Below, piece by piece: positions 17,157-25,446 of a stretch of 32,687 nucleotides of DNA (within the stretch, counting starts at the first letter, position 1; each line of letters begins with the position of its first letter). The notes beneath the pieces were generated by a model that was not told the origin of the DNA, ran no database searches, and worked only from the letters and a program-made list of their open reading frames with translations. A program made the position numbers and the translations under genes. Origin of the DNA: an uncultured Bacteroidales bacterium (GTDB taxonomy: Bacteria; Bacteroidota; Bacteroidia; Bacteroidales; UBA932); contig UQWT01000018.1 in assembly GCA_900544815.1 (NCBI GenBank), positions 1-32,687 of the forward strand, given 5' to 3'.

Positions 17157-17565
17157 TAATTTTAATACTGTAGCAAAGTCTGTTATAATCACATTATTAG
17201 TATTGATATTTAAACTTGAGAACTGCGAATACTGCGATTATACAGAATATTTTGGGAATGGTTATTTTTATAGAGATGAAGGAGGCGATATGAAAGAGAT
17301 CTTTGGATCAATGGCACATAATCCAGATATTCCGCCAACAGTTATAGATTTTGATTATAATAGAGATTTTATTATAGCCAAACAAAAGCCCAAACTTCCT
17401 CTTGATATATTATATGATGTAAATTATCTATATAAAGATGAGGTAGATACCTTTTACTGGATTATTTCTGTAAAGAATTATTTTGGGTTGGGACCATTAG
17501 ACAAACAGGAATATGAGGCGGCAAGAAAAAAATATGGTGTTCCGGACAAATTGAAATTAGAGTAA
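17116..17565 (+). CDS. probable immunity protein of the RHS toxin (DUF3997-like)
   Basis: A 149-residue protein whose start overlaps the RHS gene by 41 bases in another frame. A hydrophobic segment at about 22-32 (VIITLLVLIF) suggests a membrane anchor or a poor signal peptide. The body has YFYRDEGG, then DYNRDFIIAKQKPK, YWIISVKN, and GPLDKQEYEAARKKYGVPDKLKL. The FIIAKQ, YWI and GPL...L.L order resembles the DUF3997 family of small exported proteins, which occurs beside polymorphic toxins. Position directly after a toxin tail and equal AT-richness support an immunity role. There is no other good ATG before residue 58, so this start is kept with some doubt. Confidence 0.6.
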   Translation: MEAKNCKRNLKNTNNFNTVAKSVIITLLVLIFKLENCEYCDYTEYFGNGYFYRDEGGDMKEIFGSMAHNPDIPPTVIDFDYNRDFIIAKQKPKLPLDILYDVNYLYKDEVDTFYWIISVKNYFGLGPLDKQEYEAARKKYGVPDKLKLE

Positions 17566-17577
17566 GTGTCTGTCATT

Positions 17578-17994
17578 ATGAAAAAAACAATGTATTTGAT
17601 TTTAATAGTGTTATTAACCTTGTATTTAATTCCATTGATAAATTATAGAGTCAAGGAGTACAGGACTGACAATATTCATGAATTTAATATTGGAACGGAA
17701 AAAGAGTATGCTGTAATGAGGGATTTGATGACAAGCTGCGGGATAAGTGGAATTGTAGATTCTGTAAAAATCAATAGCGTGTTAATCAAGTTAGAGAAGT
17801 TTACAAATTCATTCTATTTTATTCCCAAAGAGTATAAGCCTAAGTTCTCTTTTATAAAGGATGGCAATTATGAGTATTTGGAGGTAGAGGTTTCTAGTCC
17901 TGAGTTGCAATATTTAAAAGTTGGCATGATGGCAGAAAAAGAAGCAGGAAAAGATTCTATAAGCATTGATAACATCAGTGTTTCATTGTTTTAG
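17578..17994 (+). CDS. small membrane-anchored protein of unknown function in the RHS cassette
   Basis: From the ATG at 17578 it has 138 residues (a GTG at 17566 would add four). An N-terminal hydrophobic helix (about 4-22, MYLILIVLLTLYLIPLI) is followed by a soluble part with EFNIGTEKEYAVMRDLMTSCG and a C-terminal beta-like region. I do not recognise the family. It begins 12 bases after the probable immunity gene and shares its AT-rich composition, so it belongs to the same imported cassette. It could be a second immunity protein or a remnant of an earlier module. Its stop codon lies in the outer arm of the 100-base palindrome. Confidence 0.6.
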   Translation: MKKTMYLILIVLLTLYLIPLINYRVKEYRTDNIHEFNIGTEKEYAVMRDLMTSCGISGIVDSVKINSVLIKLEKFTNSFYFIPKEYKPKFSFIKDGNYEYLEVEVSSPELQYLKVGMMAEKEAGKDSISIDNISVSLF

Positions 17995-18089
17995 AATCAC
18001 ACATCTAATTATGGAGTAAGATAGCGTATGTTATTTCCAGCGTGTCATATACAAACACGACACGCTGGAATTTAACACATGATTCTAAA
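17990..18089. repeat. 100-base nested palindrome between two RHS cassettes
   Basis: The outer arms TTTAGAATCA (17990-17999) and TGATTCTAAA (18080-18089) pair perfectly. TGTTA near 18029-18033 faces TAACA at about 18073-18077. The inner arms TTCCAGCGTGTC (18035-18046) and GACACGCTGGAA (18059-18070) form a perfect 12-base-pair stem around a 12-base loop. The structure can form on either strand. It may be a terminator closing the first cassette or a recombination relic at the module border. Confidence 0.75.
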
Positions 18090-18510
18090 GAGAATAATCT
18101 TATGGTCTTTTTGTAGGAAAAATATGAATAAAACGAAAATTCAACTGACATACAAACACCAACAGAACACCGGCAATGTGGTGGAGAGGAACGACTACTA
18201 CCCTTTGGGTATGAGAACCTCAACAGGCAACAGTTATCCGCAACTTGCAACCAACCTCTACAAGTACAACGGCAAGGAGGTACAGACAATTGGGAATCTT
18301 GGCTTCACAGACTACGGTGCAAGGATGTATGATGACTTCACCGGTAGATGGTTCGTTCCTGACCCATTGGCAGAGAAATACGCCTCCATGTCTCCCTACA
18401 TGTACTGCGGTGGAAATCCGATAATGTATTTTGACAAAGCCGGAATAGATATAAATAATCCCAAATATGCATGGAACAGACCATGGACGAAATTTATAAA
18501 CATAAAATGA
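18079..18510 (+). pseudogene. orphan RHS-core fragment with a nearly absent toxin domain
   Basis: A 143-residue frame. Residues about 32-100 repeat the RHS core of the preceding gene (ERNDYYPLGMR, YKYNGKEVQTIGNLGF, YGARMYDDFTGRWFVPDPLAE). It then continues KYASMSPYMYCGGNPIMYFDKAG, the usual core end with DKAG instead of DPDG. Only about 20 residues remain after it, so the toxin domain is missing or deleted. The 30 or so residues before the core show no signal peptide and no likeness to RHS. This is the standard picture of a displaced orphan module left when a new C-terminus replaced an old one. It might still serve as a recombination donor; expression as a stand-alone protein is doubtful. Confidence 0.75.
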
Positions 18511-18519
18511 GATAATGTT

Positions 18520-19005
18520 ATGGAGCTATCAATGAAAGATTTTTATACTTTTCACAGCAAAGGGTATTTAACTACTGTATCTGTTTTCCCGGATTTATGC
18601 AAACCTCTGATGGGTGATGCTGCATTTAATTTTATGAACAATAAAATCATAAAAGGAGATTGGTCTGGATTGGAATTTCCGTTAATATTCCATCAAATTG
18701 AAAATGGAAAGAAATTAAGAGATGTTTTGGATATGCGATATGTTTCAGCTTATCTTATCTCTGATAGAATGAAGAATATTTTGGAGGAAAATAAGATAAC
18801 AGGATGGAAATCATATCCCGTTGTAATACACGACAAAAAAGGTAGTATTATTGAAGGATATAATGGCTTTTCAATTGTTGGAAAGAGCGGGCCTATGGAT
18901 CCAAGAAGACAACCAACCGAATACTACGTAAGAAAATGGGATGGGTCGGTTTCAGATAGCTTGGATTACATTGGAGGTTGGTTCCCATTGTATTCTTTGA
19001 CATAA
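18520..19005 (+). CDS. probable immunity protein, Imm11/DUF1629-like
   Basis: A 161-residue soluble protein that starts 9 bases after the orphan RHS fragment. The middle carries DMRYVSAYLISDRMKNILEENKITGWKSYPV and then IHDKKGSIIEGYNGFSIVGKSGPMD. This matches the pattern of the Imm11 (DUF1629) immunity family, in which a helix is followed by a conserved GW..YPV and a later GxxGPxD. It lacks a signal peptide, so it would act in the cytoplasm. Its cognate toxin domain has been lost from the preceding fragment, leaving an orphan immunity gene that may protect against neighbours carrying the old toxin. The family call is from memory of motifs and is not certain; the C-terminus looks a little short. 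Confidence 0.65.
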   Translation: MELSMKDFYTFHSKGYLTTVSVFPDLCKPLMGDAAFNFMNNKIIKGDWSGLEFPLIFHQIENGKKLRDVLDMRYVSAYLISDRMKNILEENKITGWKSYPVVIHDKKGSIIEGYNGFSIVGKSGPMDPRRQPTEYYVRKWDGSVSDSLDYIGGWFPLYSLT

Positions 19006-19090
19006 TCAACCTATCATATAATACGCAAAAGTAATGCTTTTTACTTATTTAATGATGTATTACACATAGATATTACCCCGGTAAAATAAT

Positions 19091-20893
19091 CTAATACGTA
19101 AACGAACTGCCGCCAACGAACTCTCTCATTACAGATGTTGGAGGGATGGTTGCAATCTCTTGCGGGTTAAGTTCTATTATGTAAGACAAGAACTTAAGCA
19201 GTCTCAACGCAGTTGCGTAATTTGGTGATGACGGGCAGATTCTTCTTAGCAGAGGCTCTGCATAGTACTTTAACATTGGCAACTCGTAAATGAGTGTTGA
19301 GTTGAACATTATATCTGCGTTCTCCTGGAAAGGGAATATGTTCTTGTACTCTCCGTTACGTACACTCTGCCAACGACTTAATGTCTCCTCTGCCTTTATA
19401 CCTCTAAAGTTGTTGTCTCTTACCATTCTGCGCAACAGGCGGTTATCTGTTGTGGAGATGCTGTTGTTCTCATCTATTGAGAGAGAGGTAAGTGCAGATG
19501 CATAGATCTTGAACTTGTTTTCGTTTGGAATATCTGCGGTGAGCAGAGGGTTAAGGCCATGAATCCCCTCCATTACAAGGATATCTGAGGATCCCATCTT
19601 TATCTTTTTACCATGAAACTCCCTGCGTCCTGTCTCAAAATTAAATTTTGGCAACTCAATCTCTTCGCCGTTGAAGAGCTGTTTGAGCTGTTTGTTAAGG
19701 AATGGTATATCCAAGGCATATACAGACTCAAAATCGTAGTTACCGTTCTCATCCTTTGGAGTATGCTCCCTGTCTACAAAATAGTCATCCATTCCAAGCA
19801 CTACAGGATTAAGCCCCACCACCTTGAGTTGCAAGGCTACACGCATGGATGTTGTTGTCTTTCCGCTACTCGACGGGCCTGCAATTAAAACAAGTTTTAC
19901 ATTCTCCCGCTTTCTGTAGATAGTGTCTGCTATATGTGCATATTTCCTTTCATGCAGAGCCTCGCTAACCTGTATAATATCTTTTCCATAACCTTTTTGT
20001 ATTGCAGCATTTACAGTGCCTATATCTCTCACTCCCATAATCTGGCACCAGTGTGAGTTCTCCTTAAAAACATCGTGCAGCTTTACGTTCTCACGGGCAT
20101 ACTTTTCAATATGTTCTCTCTCCTCTTCTGATATACCGCTAAAGCATGGCGGAAGCTCCACCCCCTGCACATTGGCAGAGAATACTTCGTCGGGAAGCGT
20201 ATAAGGGGGTTGCTCTCCCGGGAACTGCAGACAAAAGCCCTCCTTAAAATGCACAAGGTTAAACTGTTCAATATATCCGGTAGAATAGAGCATGGGACCA
20301 TAAAAGGTATCTGAATATCCGTCTAAGGTGTATATTGAAACAAAGAAGAAACCAAGGCTTTTAAACAGTATGGCCTTTTCGAACTGGCAGTGCTCCTCAA
20401 AAATCTTTATGGCATCCCCATTGGTAACCTTACTCTTTACTATACGCAGGTCTGCTGCAACAATCTCCTTCATCCGCTGCTTCAGCTCCGCCACCATTGC
20501 AGATGTTGCGGCAATGGCCTTTATTACCTCGCTTTTACCGGCAATGTACCCGGACTCCTTCTCTCTAAGCTCACCGTAAAGGCCCTGAGGAAGATTGTAG
20601 TCCAATATGAGAGAGTACTGTGGGAAAAGATCATGTACAGCCTTTTGCAGAACAAGGCTTAACGAGCGTATATATGTACGTCTGCCGTCTCCGTCCGTTA
20701 TATCCAAAAAGGTAACTGTATGCGCCCTAAAAATTTGATAATCAAGCTCTTTTAACTGATTATCTATATATGCCGCCAAAACCCTGCGCTTAGGGCTATA
20801 ACCTGTCTGTTTTAGAAGATCCAATACAGATGTACCAACATTTATCTCATAATAACTGTCTGTGTTTTTGCAATATACATTAACCTGTTCCAT
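19091..20893 (-). CDS. uridine kinase-like nucleoside kinase fused to TGS/ThrRS-like N-terminal domains
   Basis: A 600-residue cytoplasmic protein. Residues 1-65 resemble a TGS domain and about 70-240 the ThrRS/AlaRS second additional domain. From about 332 it is a uridine kinase/phosphoribulokinase-like P-loop kinase. The Walker A is GPSSSGKT (339-346), followed by GMDDYFVDREHTPKDENGNYDFE, the typical uridine-kinase substrate region, then FETGRREF and VMEGIHGLNP (Walker B region). Related fusions are annotated as nucleoside kinases in Bacteroidota and Firmicutes; the natural substrate is not fixed. The zinc-type HxxxH of the editing domain was not seen, so editing activity is unlikely. It is the last gene of the mlaE-mlaF-TPR-envC operon, 31 bases after the EnvC-like gene. 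Confidence 0.9.
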   Translation of the reverse strand: MEQVNVYCKNTDSYYEINVGTSVLDLLKQTGYSPKRRVLAAYIDNQLKELDYQIFRAHTVTFLDITDGDGRRTYIRSLSLVLQKAVHDLFPQYSLILDYNLPQGLYGELREKESGYIAGKSEVIKAIAATSAMVAELKQRMKEIVAADLRIVKSKVTNGDAIKIFEEHCQFEKAILFKSLGFFFVSIYTLDGYSDTFYGPMLYSTGYIEQFNLVHFKEGFCLQFPGEQPPYTLPDEVFSANVQGVELPPCFSGISEEEREHIEKYARENVKLHDVFKENSHWCQIMGVRDIGTVNAAIQKGYGKDIIQVSEALHERKYAHIADTIYRKRENVKLVLIAGPSSSGKTTTSMRVALQLKVVGLNPVVLGMDDYFVDREHTPKDENGNYDFESVYALDIPFLNKQLKQLFNGEEIELPKFNFETGRREFHGKKIKMGSSDILVMEGIHGLNPLLTADIPNENKFKIYASALTSLSIDENNSISTTDNRLLRRMVRDNNFRGIKAEETLSRWQSVRNGEYKNIFPFQENADIMFNSTLIYELPMLKYYAEPLLRRICPSSPNYATALRLLKFLSYIIELNPQEIATIPPTSVMREFVGGSSFTY

Positions 20894-20924
20894 ACTTCCA
20901 AATAATAATCAATTCATATTTCTG

Positions 20925-22181
20925 CTATCTCTTAAGCCACAACTCCGGGTTCTGCTTTACCGTTCCGTTCCACAGTTCAAAATGAAGCACAGAGGTGTTA
21001 TCCTTAACCTCAAGAGTACCAATTACATCTCCTCTGTCTAATCTTGTACCCTGCTTTACACTCACTCTGCTCAACTTGCAGTAGAATGTAAAAAATTTAC
21101 CATGCTGAACAAGCACGCAGTGATTATAACCGGGAATAATTATAACCTGCTTTACAACCCCATTGAACACTGCCTTTACCTGTGCCGCAGCAGTTGTGGA
21201 TATATTAACTCCGTTGTTGAACGGAAGTTTTACATTCTTGAGCGTAGGGTGCGGATGCTCTCCAAATTGCTCTATTATAACACCTTGCGATACAGGCCAC
21301 GGCAATTTCCCTTTGTTATCGCCAAACTCTGCAGAGAGCTTTATATCTATTTCGTCCAATCCTTTTTTGTTTCCCGACGAACTATTTTTTGTATCATTGC
21401 CCCCTGTAGCCTTTATTGCAGCAGCAATCAACCTTTCAACCTCTCTGTTAAGCCGCTGCGATTCTGCCCTCTTTTGAGCCAGTTCCCTTTTCAACTTGCT
21501 CTGCTGTTGCGAAAGTTTTTTTGCCGATCTGTTTAGAGAAACCTCCTCCTTCTTAAGGTTGTTTCTTTCTGTACTGAGCTTGTCAAGCGAATTTTGAGTC
21601 TCATTGCTCAGCACGGCAAGCCGCTCCATCTCACGACTCAGCTGCTCGCGCATCCCCATAATCTTAAGCCCCTGCCGGTTTATCTTTTCCGAGAAGTTTT
21701 TCAGATAAACCCATCTTCTATAGCCCTGCTCTATATTCTTGCTTGCAATAATATACATGAACCATGTGCGGGAATCTCTGTTTTTATAGGCGTTAAGCAG
21801 CAATTTTTTATGATGAACCTCTAAAGTATCCAAAGTACGTTTTAAGGAGTTGCTGTTCTCCAATACCCTTTTATACTCCGCCCTCTGCTGTTTAAGGGTT
21901 TCTCCAATCTCCGCTATAAGATTGTTTCTTGTCTGTATCTTTTTTCTGAGCAGCACCAATCCGTTAACCGTATTGCTGTGCTTTTTACTGGTTTCAAAAA
22001 TCTGCCTGTCCAAAAAATCTATGTCTGACTCTATTGCCTCTATCCTCTGTTTATGCGCATCTATGGTCTTTTTGTAGTCATCCGCCTGTCTGTTTTGGGC
22101 AGACAATCCCCCATTTCCGCAATAAAAAATCGCAGAAAAAAACAGGACAACGCTCAACAGCAATATTTTGGATTCTTTCAT
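20925..22181 (-). CDS. EnvC-like murein hydrolase activator, degenerate M23 domain
   Basis: A 418-residue exported protein with a signal peptide (ending GLSAQ, about residue 29). Residues about 30-255 are a long coiled coil rich in E, K, Q and R. The C-terminal LytM/M23 fold follows from about 290 (GVIIEQFGEHPHPTLKN, VKAVFNGVV, LHFELW). The zinc ligands of active M23 enzymes are largely lost. The HxGxD-type site reads NNGVN, the YxHL site reads YCKL, and the last HxH reads VLH. This matches EnvC/NlpD-type activators, which stimulate amidases during daughter-cell separation without cutting murein themselves. It lies 24 bases after the TPR gene and before the kinase fusion. Confidence 0.9.
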   Translation of the reverse strand: MKESKILLLSVVLFFSAIFYCGNGGLSAQNRQADDYKKTIDAHKQRIEAIESDIDFLDRQIFETSKKHSNTVNGLVLLRKKIQTRNNLIAEIGETLKQQRAEYKRVLENSNSLKRTLDTLEVHHKKLLLNAYKNRDSRTWFMYIIASKNIEQGYRRWVYLKNFSEKINRQGLKIMGMREQLSREMERLAVLSNETQNSLDKLSTERNNLKKEEVSLNRSAKKLSQQQSKLKRELAQKRAESQRLNREVERLIAAAIKATGGNDTKNSSSGNKKGLDEIDIKLSAEFGDNKGKLPWPVSQGVIIEQFGEHPHPTLKNVKLPFNNGVNISTTAAAQVKAVFNGVVKQVIIIPGYNHCVLVQHGKFFTFYCKLSRVSVKQGTRLDRGDVIGTLEVKDNTSVLHFELWNGTVKQNPELWLKR

Positions 22182-22205
22182 CTATCTAAGTTATCTCCAC
22201 TTGGA

Positions 22206-23915
22206 TTATTTGACCGCCTCTCTGCGCTCTTTTATCTTTTGTTCAAGATCCATCTCATTATCTGTATCAATAGCTTTGGCTTGATTCCAATATATAAAGG
22301 CAAGATCATACTCCTTTAACGCATAAAGCACCTCTGCATAATGGTCTAAAACAGCCGCACTCTCCTTTCCTCCGTAAAGCATTGCATGCTTGAATGTAGA
22401 CTTTGCCTCAATAGGCTTATCCATAAGAAACAGTATCCAACCAAAAGTATCCAAGTATGTAGGATTGTCAGGTTCGGCCTCTATTGTCTTCTTGCTCATA
22501 GCATATGCACGCTTCAAATCCTTTTTCTGCAAAGAGAGGTAATAAGCATAATTGTTAAGCACCGAAACCTCATTGGGATTAATCTTTAGTGCTTTTTTGT
22601 AGTACGAGAACGCTCCGGGAACATCCCCTACCAAATGACTCAGATCTCCAAGAAGCGAGTATGTCTTCAGCAGCATATCCTTGTCTCTCCCCGCTGCAGC
22701 CTCCTTTTCTAATTTTTTGTAAGTTTCTATTGATTCCCTATACCTCTCCTCTTTAAAATATACAAAAGCAAGAATATCTAACCTGTCATTAAGGTTCACA
22801 GACTCAAGATGATTCACAAGTGTATCGCACTCTTTGCCGGTAAGCAGCTTCTCAAGCGGCTTGTAATCCTCAACATAGAGTAGAAAACTTATATACTCCA
22901 GTAGCTGCTGCGGAGATGGGTTACTAAGCGTATAGTCCCTAATAACCTGCGCAGCATCATGTTTTCTTTCCCCCTGCAGATAATACCCTACAGCCAACTG
23001 TTTTACAAGAGTATCTGCAGGATAGGCTGTTCTGAGTGTTGTTATAAGGCTGTCCATCTGCTTTGTATAGGCTGTCATAACCCCCGGGATCTGCAGGATA
23101 TTCCTTACATACGCAACCTTTCCTTGCGGACTCATTATATCATCTGCCATGACCACCTTTACCGTTTTAAAAAAGTTGGGATAATCCCTTCTTACCCTAT
23201 ATACCTCAGACTTACCGTAAATTGCAGGCATATAGTTCTTCTGATGGGATAACGCTTTTTCATAATACTCCATCGCAAGGGTATCTTTATATCGTTCAAG
23301 ATAGAGATCTCCAAGCAGAGTCTCAACGTTGACAGACTGCTGTTCCTTGTCAAATTTTGTAAAATACTCAACTGCTCCGTCCCAATTATCCTCCATCCTA
23401 AAGATCTTGAATCTCAACGATGCCGTTGATTCGTTCCTTCCCTGCACCTGCTCTATCCTCTCAATTAGCCTTGTTGCTGCCGGCAGGTCCTTTGCCGCAA
23501 TATACAGCTCCGCTAAAGTGTAGTAGTAGTTTATCTTTTTAGGGTTGGCCTTTACCAATTTGTCATATATCTCTATGGTCATTGCAAGGTTGTCCTTGGC
23601 AAGATAAATCTGCGCCAATGTCTCCTTGTATGTTGTGTTTACAGAATCTTTCTCTATAGCTCTAAGGAGCAGTTTCTCTGCATTGTCGTATGACCTCTCC
23701 GTCATAGCAATTCTTGCAAGGTAATAGAATGCGGCATCGTTCTTTGCCGTTGAATCTACCTCCAAAGCCTTTATAAACTGAGCTTTTGCCGCAGCATACT
23801 CGTTAAGATTAAAATATTTTAACCCATCTAAATAATATTCGTTCTGCGCATTGGCAGCTATTGTAAAGATTCCTGTAAAAATTGCCGTGACAATAGTTTT
23901 TAAAATATTTTTCAT
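22206..23915 (-). CDS. exported tetratricopeptide-repeat protein
   Basis: The preferred start is the ATG at 23915 (MKNILKTIVTAIFTGIFTIAANAQ, a clear signal peptide), giving 569 residues. A longer reading from 24074 adds 53 residues that are unlike a signal peptide and overlap mlaF, so it is rejected. The mature protein is built of TPR helices from about 25 to 550 (YYLDGLKYFNLNEYAAAKAQ; GAFSYYKKALKINPNEVSVL; LDTFGWILFLMDKPIEA). Such proteins act as periplasmic scaffolds. In Bacteroidota a similar large TPR protein often precedes the EnvC-like gene. It lies 10 bases after mlaF and 24 before the EnvC-like gene. Its specific partner is unknown. Confidence 0.85.
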   Translation of the reverse strand: MKNILKTIVTAIFTGIFTIAANAQNEYYLDGLKYFNLNEYAAAKAQFIKALEVDSTAKNDAAFYYLARIAMTERSYDNAEKLLLRAIEKDSVNTTYKETLAQIYLAKDNLAMTIEIYDKLVKANPKKINYYYTLAELYIAAKDLPAATRLIERIEQVQGRNESTASLRFKIFRMEDNWDGAVEYFTKFDKEQQSVNVETLLGDLYLERYKDTLAMEYYEKALSHQKNYMPAIYGKSEVYRVRRDYPNFFKTVKVVMADDIMSPQGKVAYVRNILQIPGVMTAYTKQMDSLITTLRTAYPADTLVKQLAVGYYLQGERKHDAAQVIRDYTLSNPSPQQLLEYISFLLYVEDYKPLEKLLTGKECDTLVNHLESVNLNDRLDILAFVYFKEERYRESIETYKKLEKEAAAGRDKDMLLKTYSLLGDLSHLVGDVPGAFSYYKKALKINPNEVSVLNNYAYYLSLQKKDLKRAYAMSKKTIEAEPDNPTYLDTFGWILFLMDKPIEAKSTFKHAMLYGGKESAAVLDHYAEVLYALKEYDLAFIYWNQAKAIDTDNEMDLEQKIKERREAVK

Positions 23916-23925
23916 ACAAATCCCC

Positions 23926-24684
23926 CTATTTGTCCATAAACTGTTTAAGCTGCTTTGCCATATTGGATGCAAATACAAAATCGTTGAGTTCCTTACATTC
24001 GGACGAAAGGATCTCCCTGTTGTTACCCTCCCACTTTTTCTCTCCTTTGTAAATGAAAACCACATTGTCTCCAATCTCCATAACAGAGTTCATATCGTGA
24101 GTGTTTACCACCGTAGTAATTTTATACTCCTGCGTTATCTCCTTTATAAGTCTGTCTATTACAATGGATGTTGTGGGATCCAACCCGGAATTTGGTTCAT
24201 CACAAAACAGGTACTTTGGATTAAGGGCTATTGCTCTTGCTATTCCAACTCGCTTTTGCATTCCACCGCTAAGCTCAGACGGCATCTTTTTGTTGGCATT
24301 TTCAAGATTCACCCTTTTAAGGCAGAAGTTGACTCTCTCCAACTTCTGTTCTTTGGACCAGTCTGTAAAGAAATCCATAGGGAACATTATATTCTCCTCC
24401 ACAGTGGCAAAATCAAACAGAGCACTCCCCTGAAACAGCATCCCCATCTCCTGTCTGAGTCTCTTTTTCTCTGCGGCATTCATCTTTATGAAAGATTTGC
24501 CATCGTATAGAATATCTCCTTTGTCGGGAATAAAAAGGCCTACCAAGTTTTTTAGCAACACCGTCTTTCCACTGCCGCTGGCGCCAATGATAAGAGAACA
24601 TTCCCCCGGCTTGTAGGTTACGCTTATATCCTTTAATACATCCTTTCCGTCAAACTCCTTGTACAAATGCTTGGCTTCTATCAT
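23926..24684 (-). CDS. mlaF: ABC transporter ATPase, MlaF-like
   Basis: A 252-residue cytoplasmic ABC ATPase. It has Walker A GASGSGKT (34-41), a Q-loop in MLFQGSALFD (Q85), signature LSGGM (138-142), Walker B with CDEP (161-164) and H-loop THDM (H196). The Q-loop sequence MLFQGSALFDFATVEEN and the GLDP-TTS stretch are typical of the Mla/YrbF phospholipid-transport ATPases, which act with an MlaE permease. It starts 15 bases after mlaE. No MCE-domain protein (MlaD) follows; a TPR protein does, 10 bases away. The symbol is given by family and by its neighbour. Confidence 0.92.
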   Translation of the reverse strand: MIEAKHLYKEFDGKDVLKDISVTYKPGECSLIIGASGSGKTVLLKNLVGLFIPDKGDILYDGKSFIKMNAAEKKRLRQEMGMLFQGSALFDFATVEENIMFPMDFFTDWSKEQKLERVNFCLKRVNLENANKKMPSELSGGMQKRVGIARAIALNPKYLFCDEPNSGLDPTTSIVIDRLIKEITQEYKITTVVNTHDMNSVMEIGDNVVFIYKGEKKWEGNNREILSSECKELNDFVFASNMAKQLKQFMDK

Positions 24685-24699
24685 ATCTTTCTCTCCTAT

Positions 24700-25446
24700 T
24701 TACAACATTATCTTGGTTATAAGCAGGTTAAACACCAAAATAAGTCCACTGCTTATTACAATTGCCTTTGTGCTCGAACGTCCTACACCAAGCGAGCCAC
24801 CCTTTGCATAATATCCGTAAAAAGAGGATACGGAGGTTATGATAAAGGCAAAAACAGCCATTTTTGTCATACTGTAGTAAACATAATATGGTTTAAAGGC
24901 AAACTGTATACCGTCTATATATTGGCCAAGATTAATGACCCCTGTGAATATAACAATAAGTGCGCCACCAAGCAGACCTATCATGAAACTCGCCAACATT
25001 ACAAACGGACTTAGAGTGGTGGCAGAGGCTATCTTTGGAAGAATAAGATAGTTGGCTGAATTAACACCCATAATCTCCATTGCATCTATCTGCTCTGTTA
25101 TACGCATACTTCCTATCTCAGATGCAATGTTTGAGCCTATCTTGCCGGCTAAAATAAGCGCAACCATGGTAGAACAGAACTCCAATACCAAACTTTCACG
25201 CGCCATATATCCTACATACATCTTTGGAATGAACGGATTCTCCAAATTGTATGCAGTCTGCAACACAATTACCGCTCCTATGAATATAGAGATGATTGAA
25301 ACTATTGGAAGTGAATCTATTATTAGTTTATATGCCTCTGTAACATACTGCTTTCTAAAGATGCACCATTTCTCAGGTTTGGTAAACACCCTCTCCATAA
25401 GCAGCCAGTACTGTCCTATAAGTTCTAAATTTTTTTTAACACCCAT
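24700..25446 (-). CDS. mlaE: MlaE-family lipid transport permease
   Basis: From the ATG at 25446 it has 248 residues, the usual MlaE length. A longer frame to 25626 is rejected because its first 60 residues are unlike the family and overlap waaA. A rare clear Shine-Dalgarno (AGAGGAG, 4 bases before the ATG) supports the short start. Hydrophobic membrane segments lie from about 48 to 240, with the conserved stretch VALILAGKIGSNIASEIGSM and TEQIDAMEIMGV of MlaE/YrbE permeases. It would move phospholipid between the inner and outer membranes with MlaF. A small hairpin (AGACCTT/AAGGTCT, 25464-25481) lies in the leader just before the Shine-Dalgarno. Confidence 0.93.
   Translation of the reverse strand: MGVKKNLELIGQYWLLMERVFTKPEKWCIFRKQYVTEAYKLIIDSLPIVSIISIFIGAVIVLQTAYNLENPFIPKMYVGYMARESLVLEFCSTMVALILAGKIGSNIASEIGSMRITEQIDAMEIMGVNSANYLILPKIASATTLSPFVMLASFMIGLLGGALIVIFTGVINLGQYIDGIQFAFKPYYVYYSMTKMAVFAFIITSVSSFYGYYAKGGSLGVGRSSTKAIVISSGLILVFNLLITKIML

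Noticed and set aside
23916..24074. Upstream extension of the TPR gene
   Set aside because: It would overlap mlaF by about 150 bases and bury a clear signal peptide in the middle of the protein.
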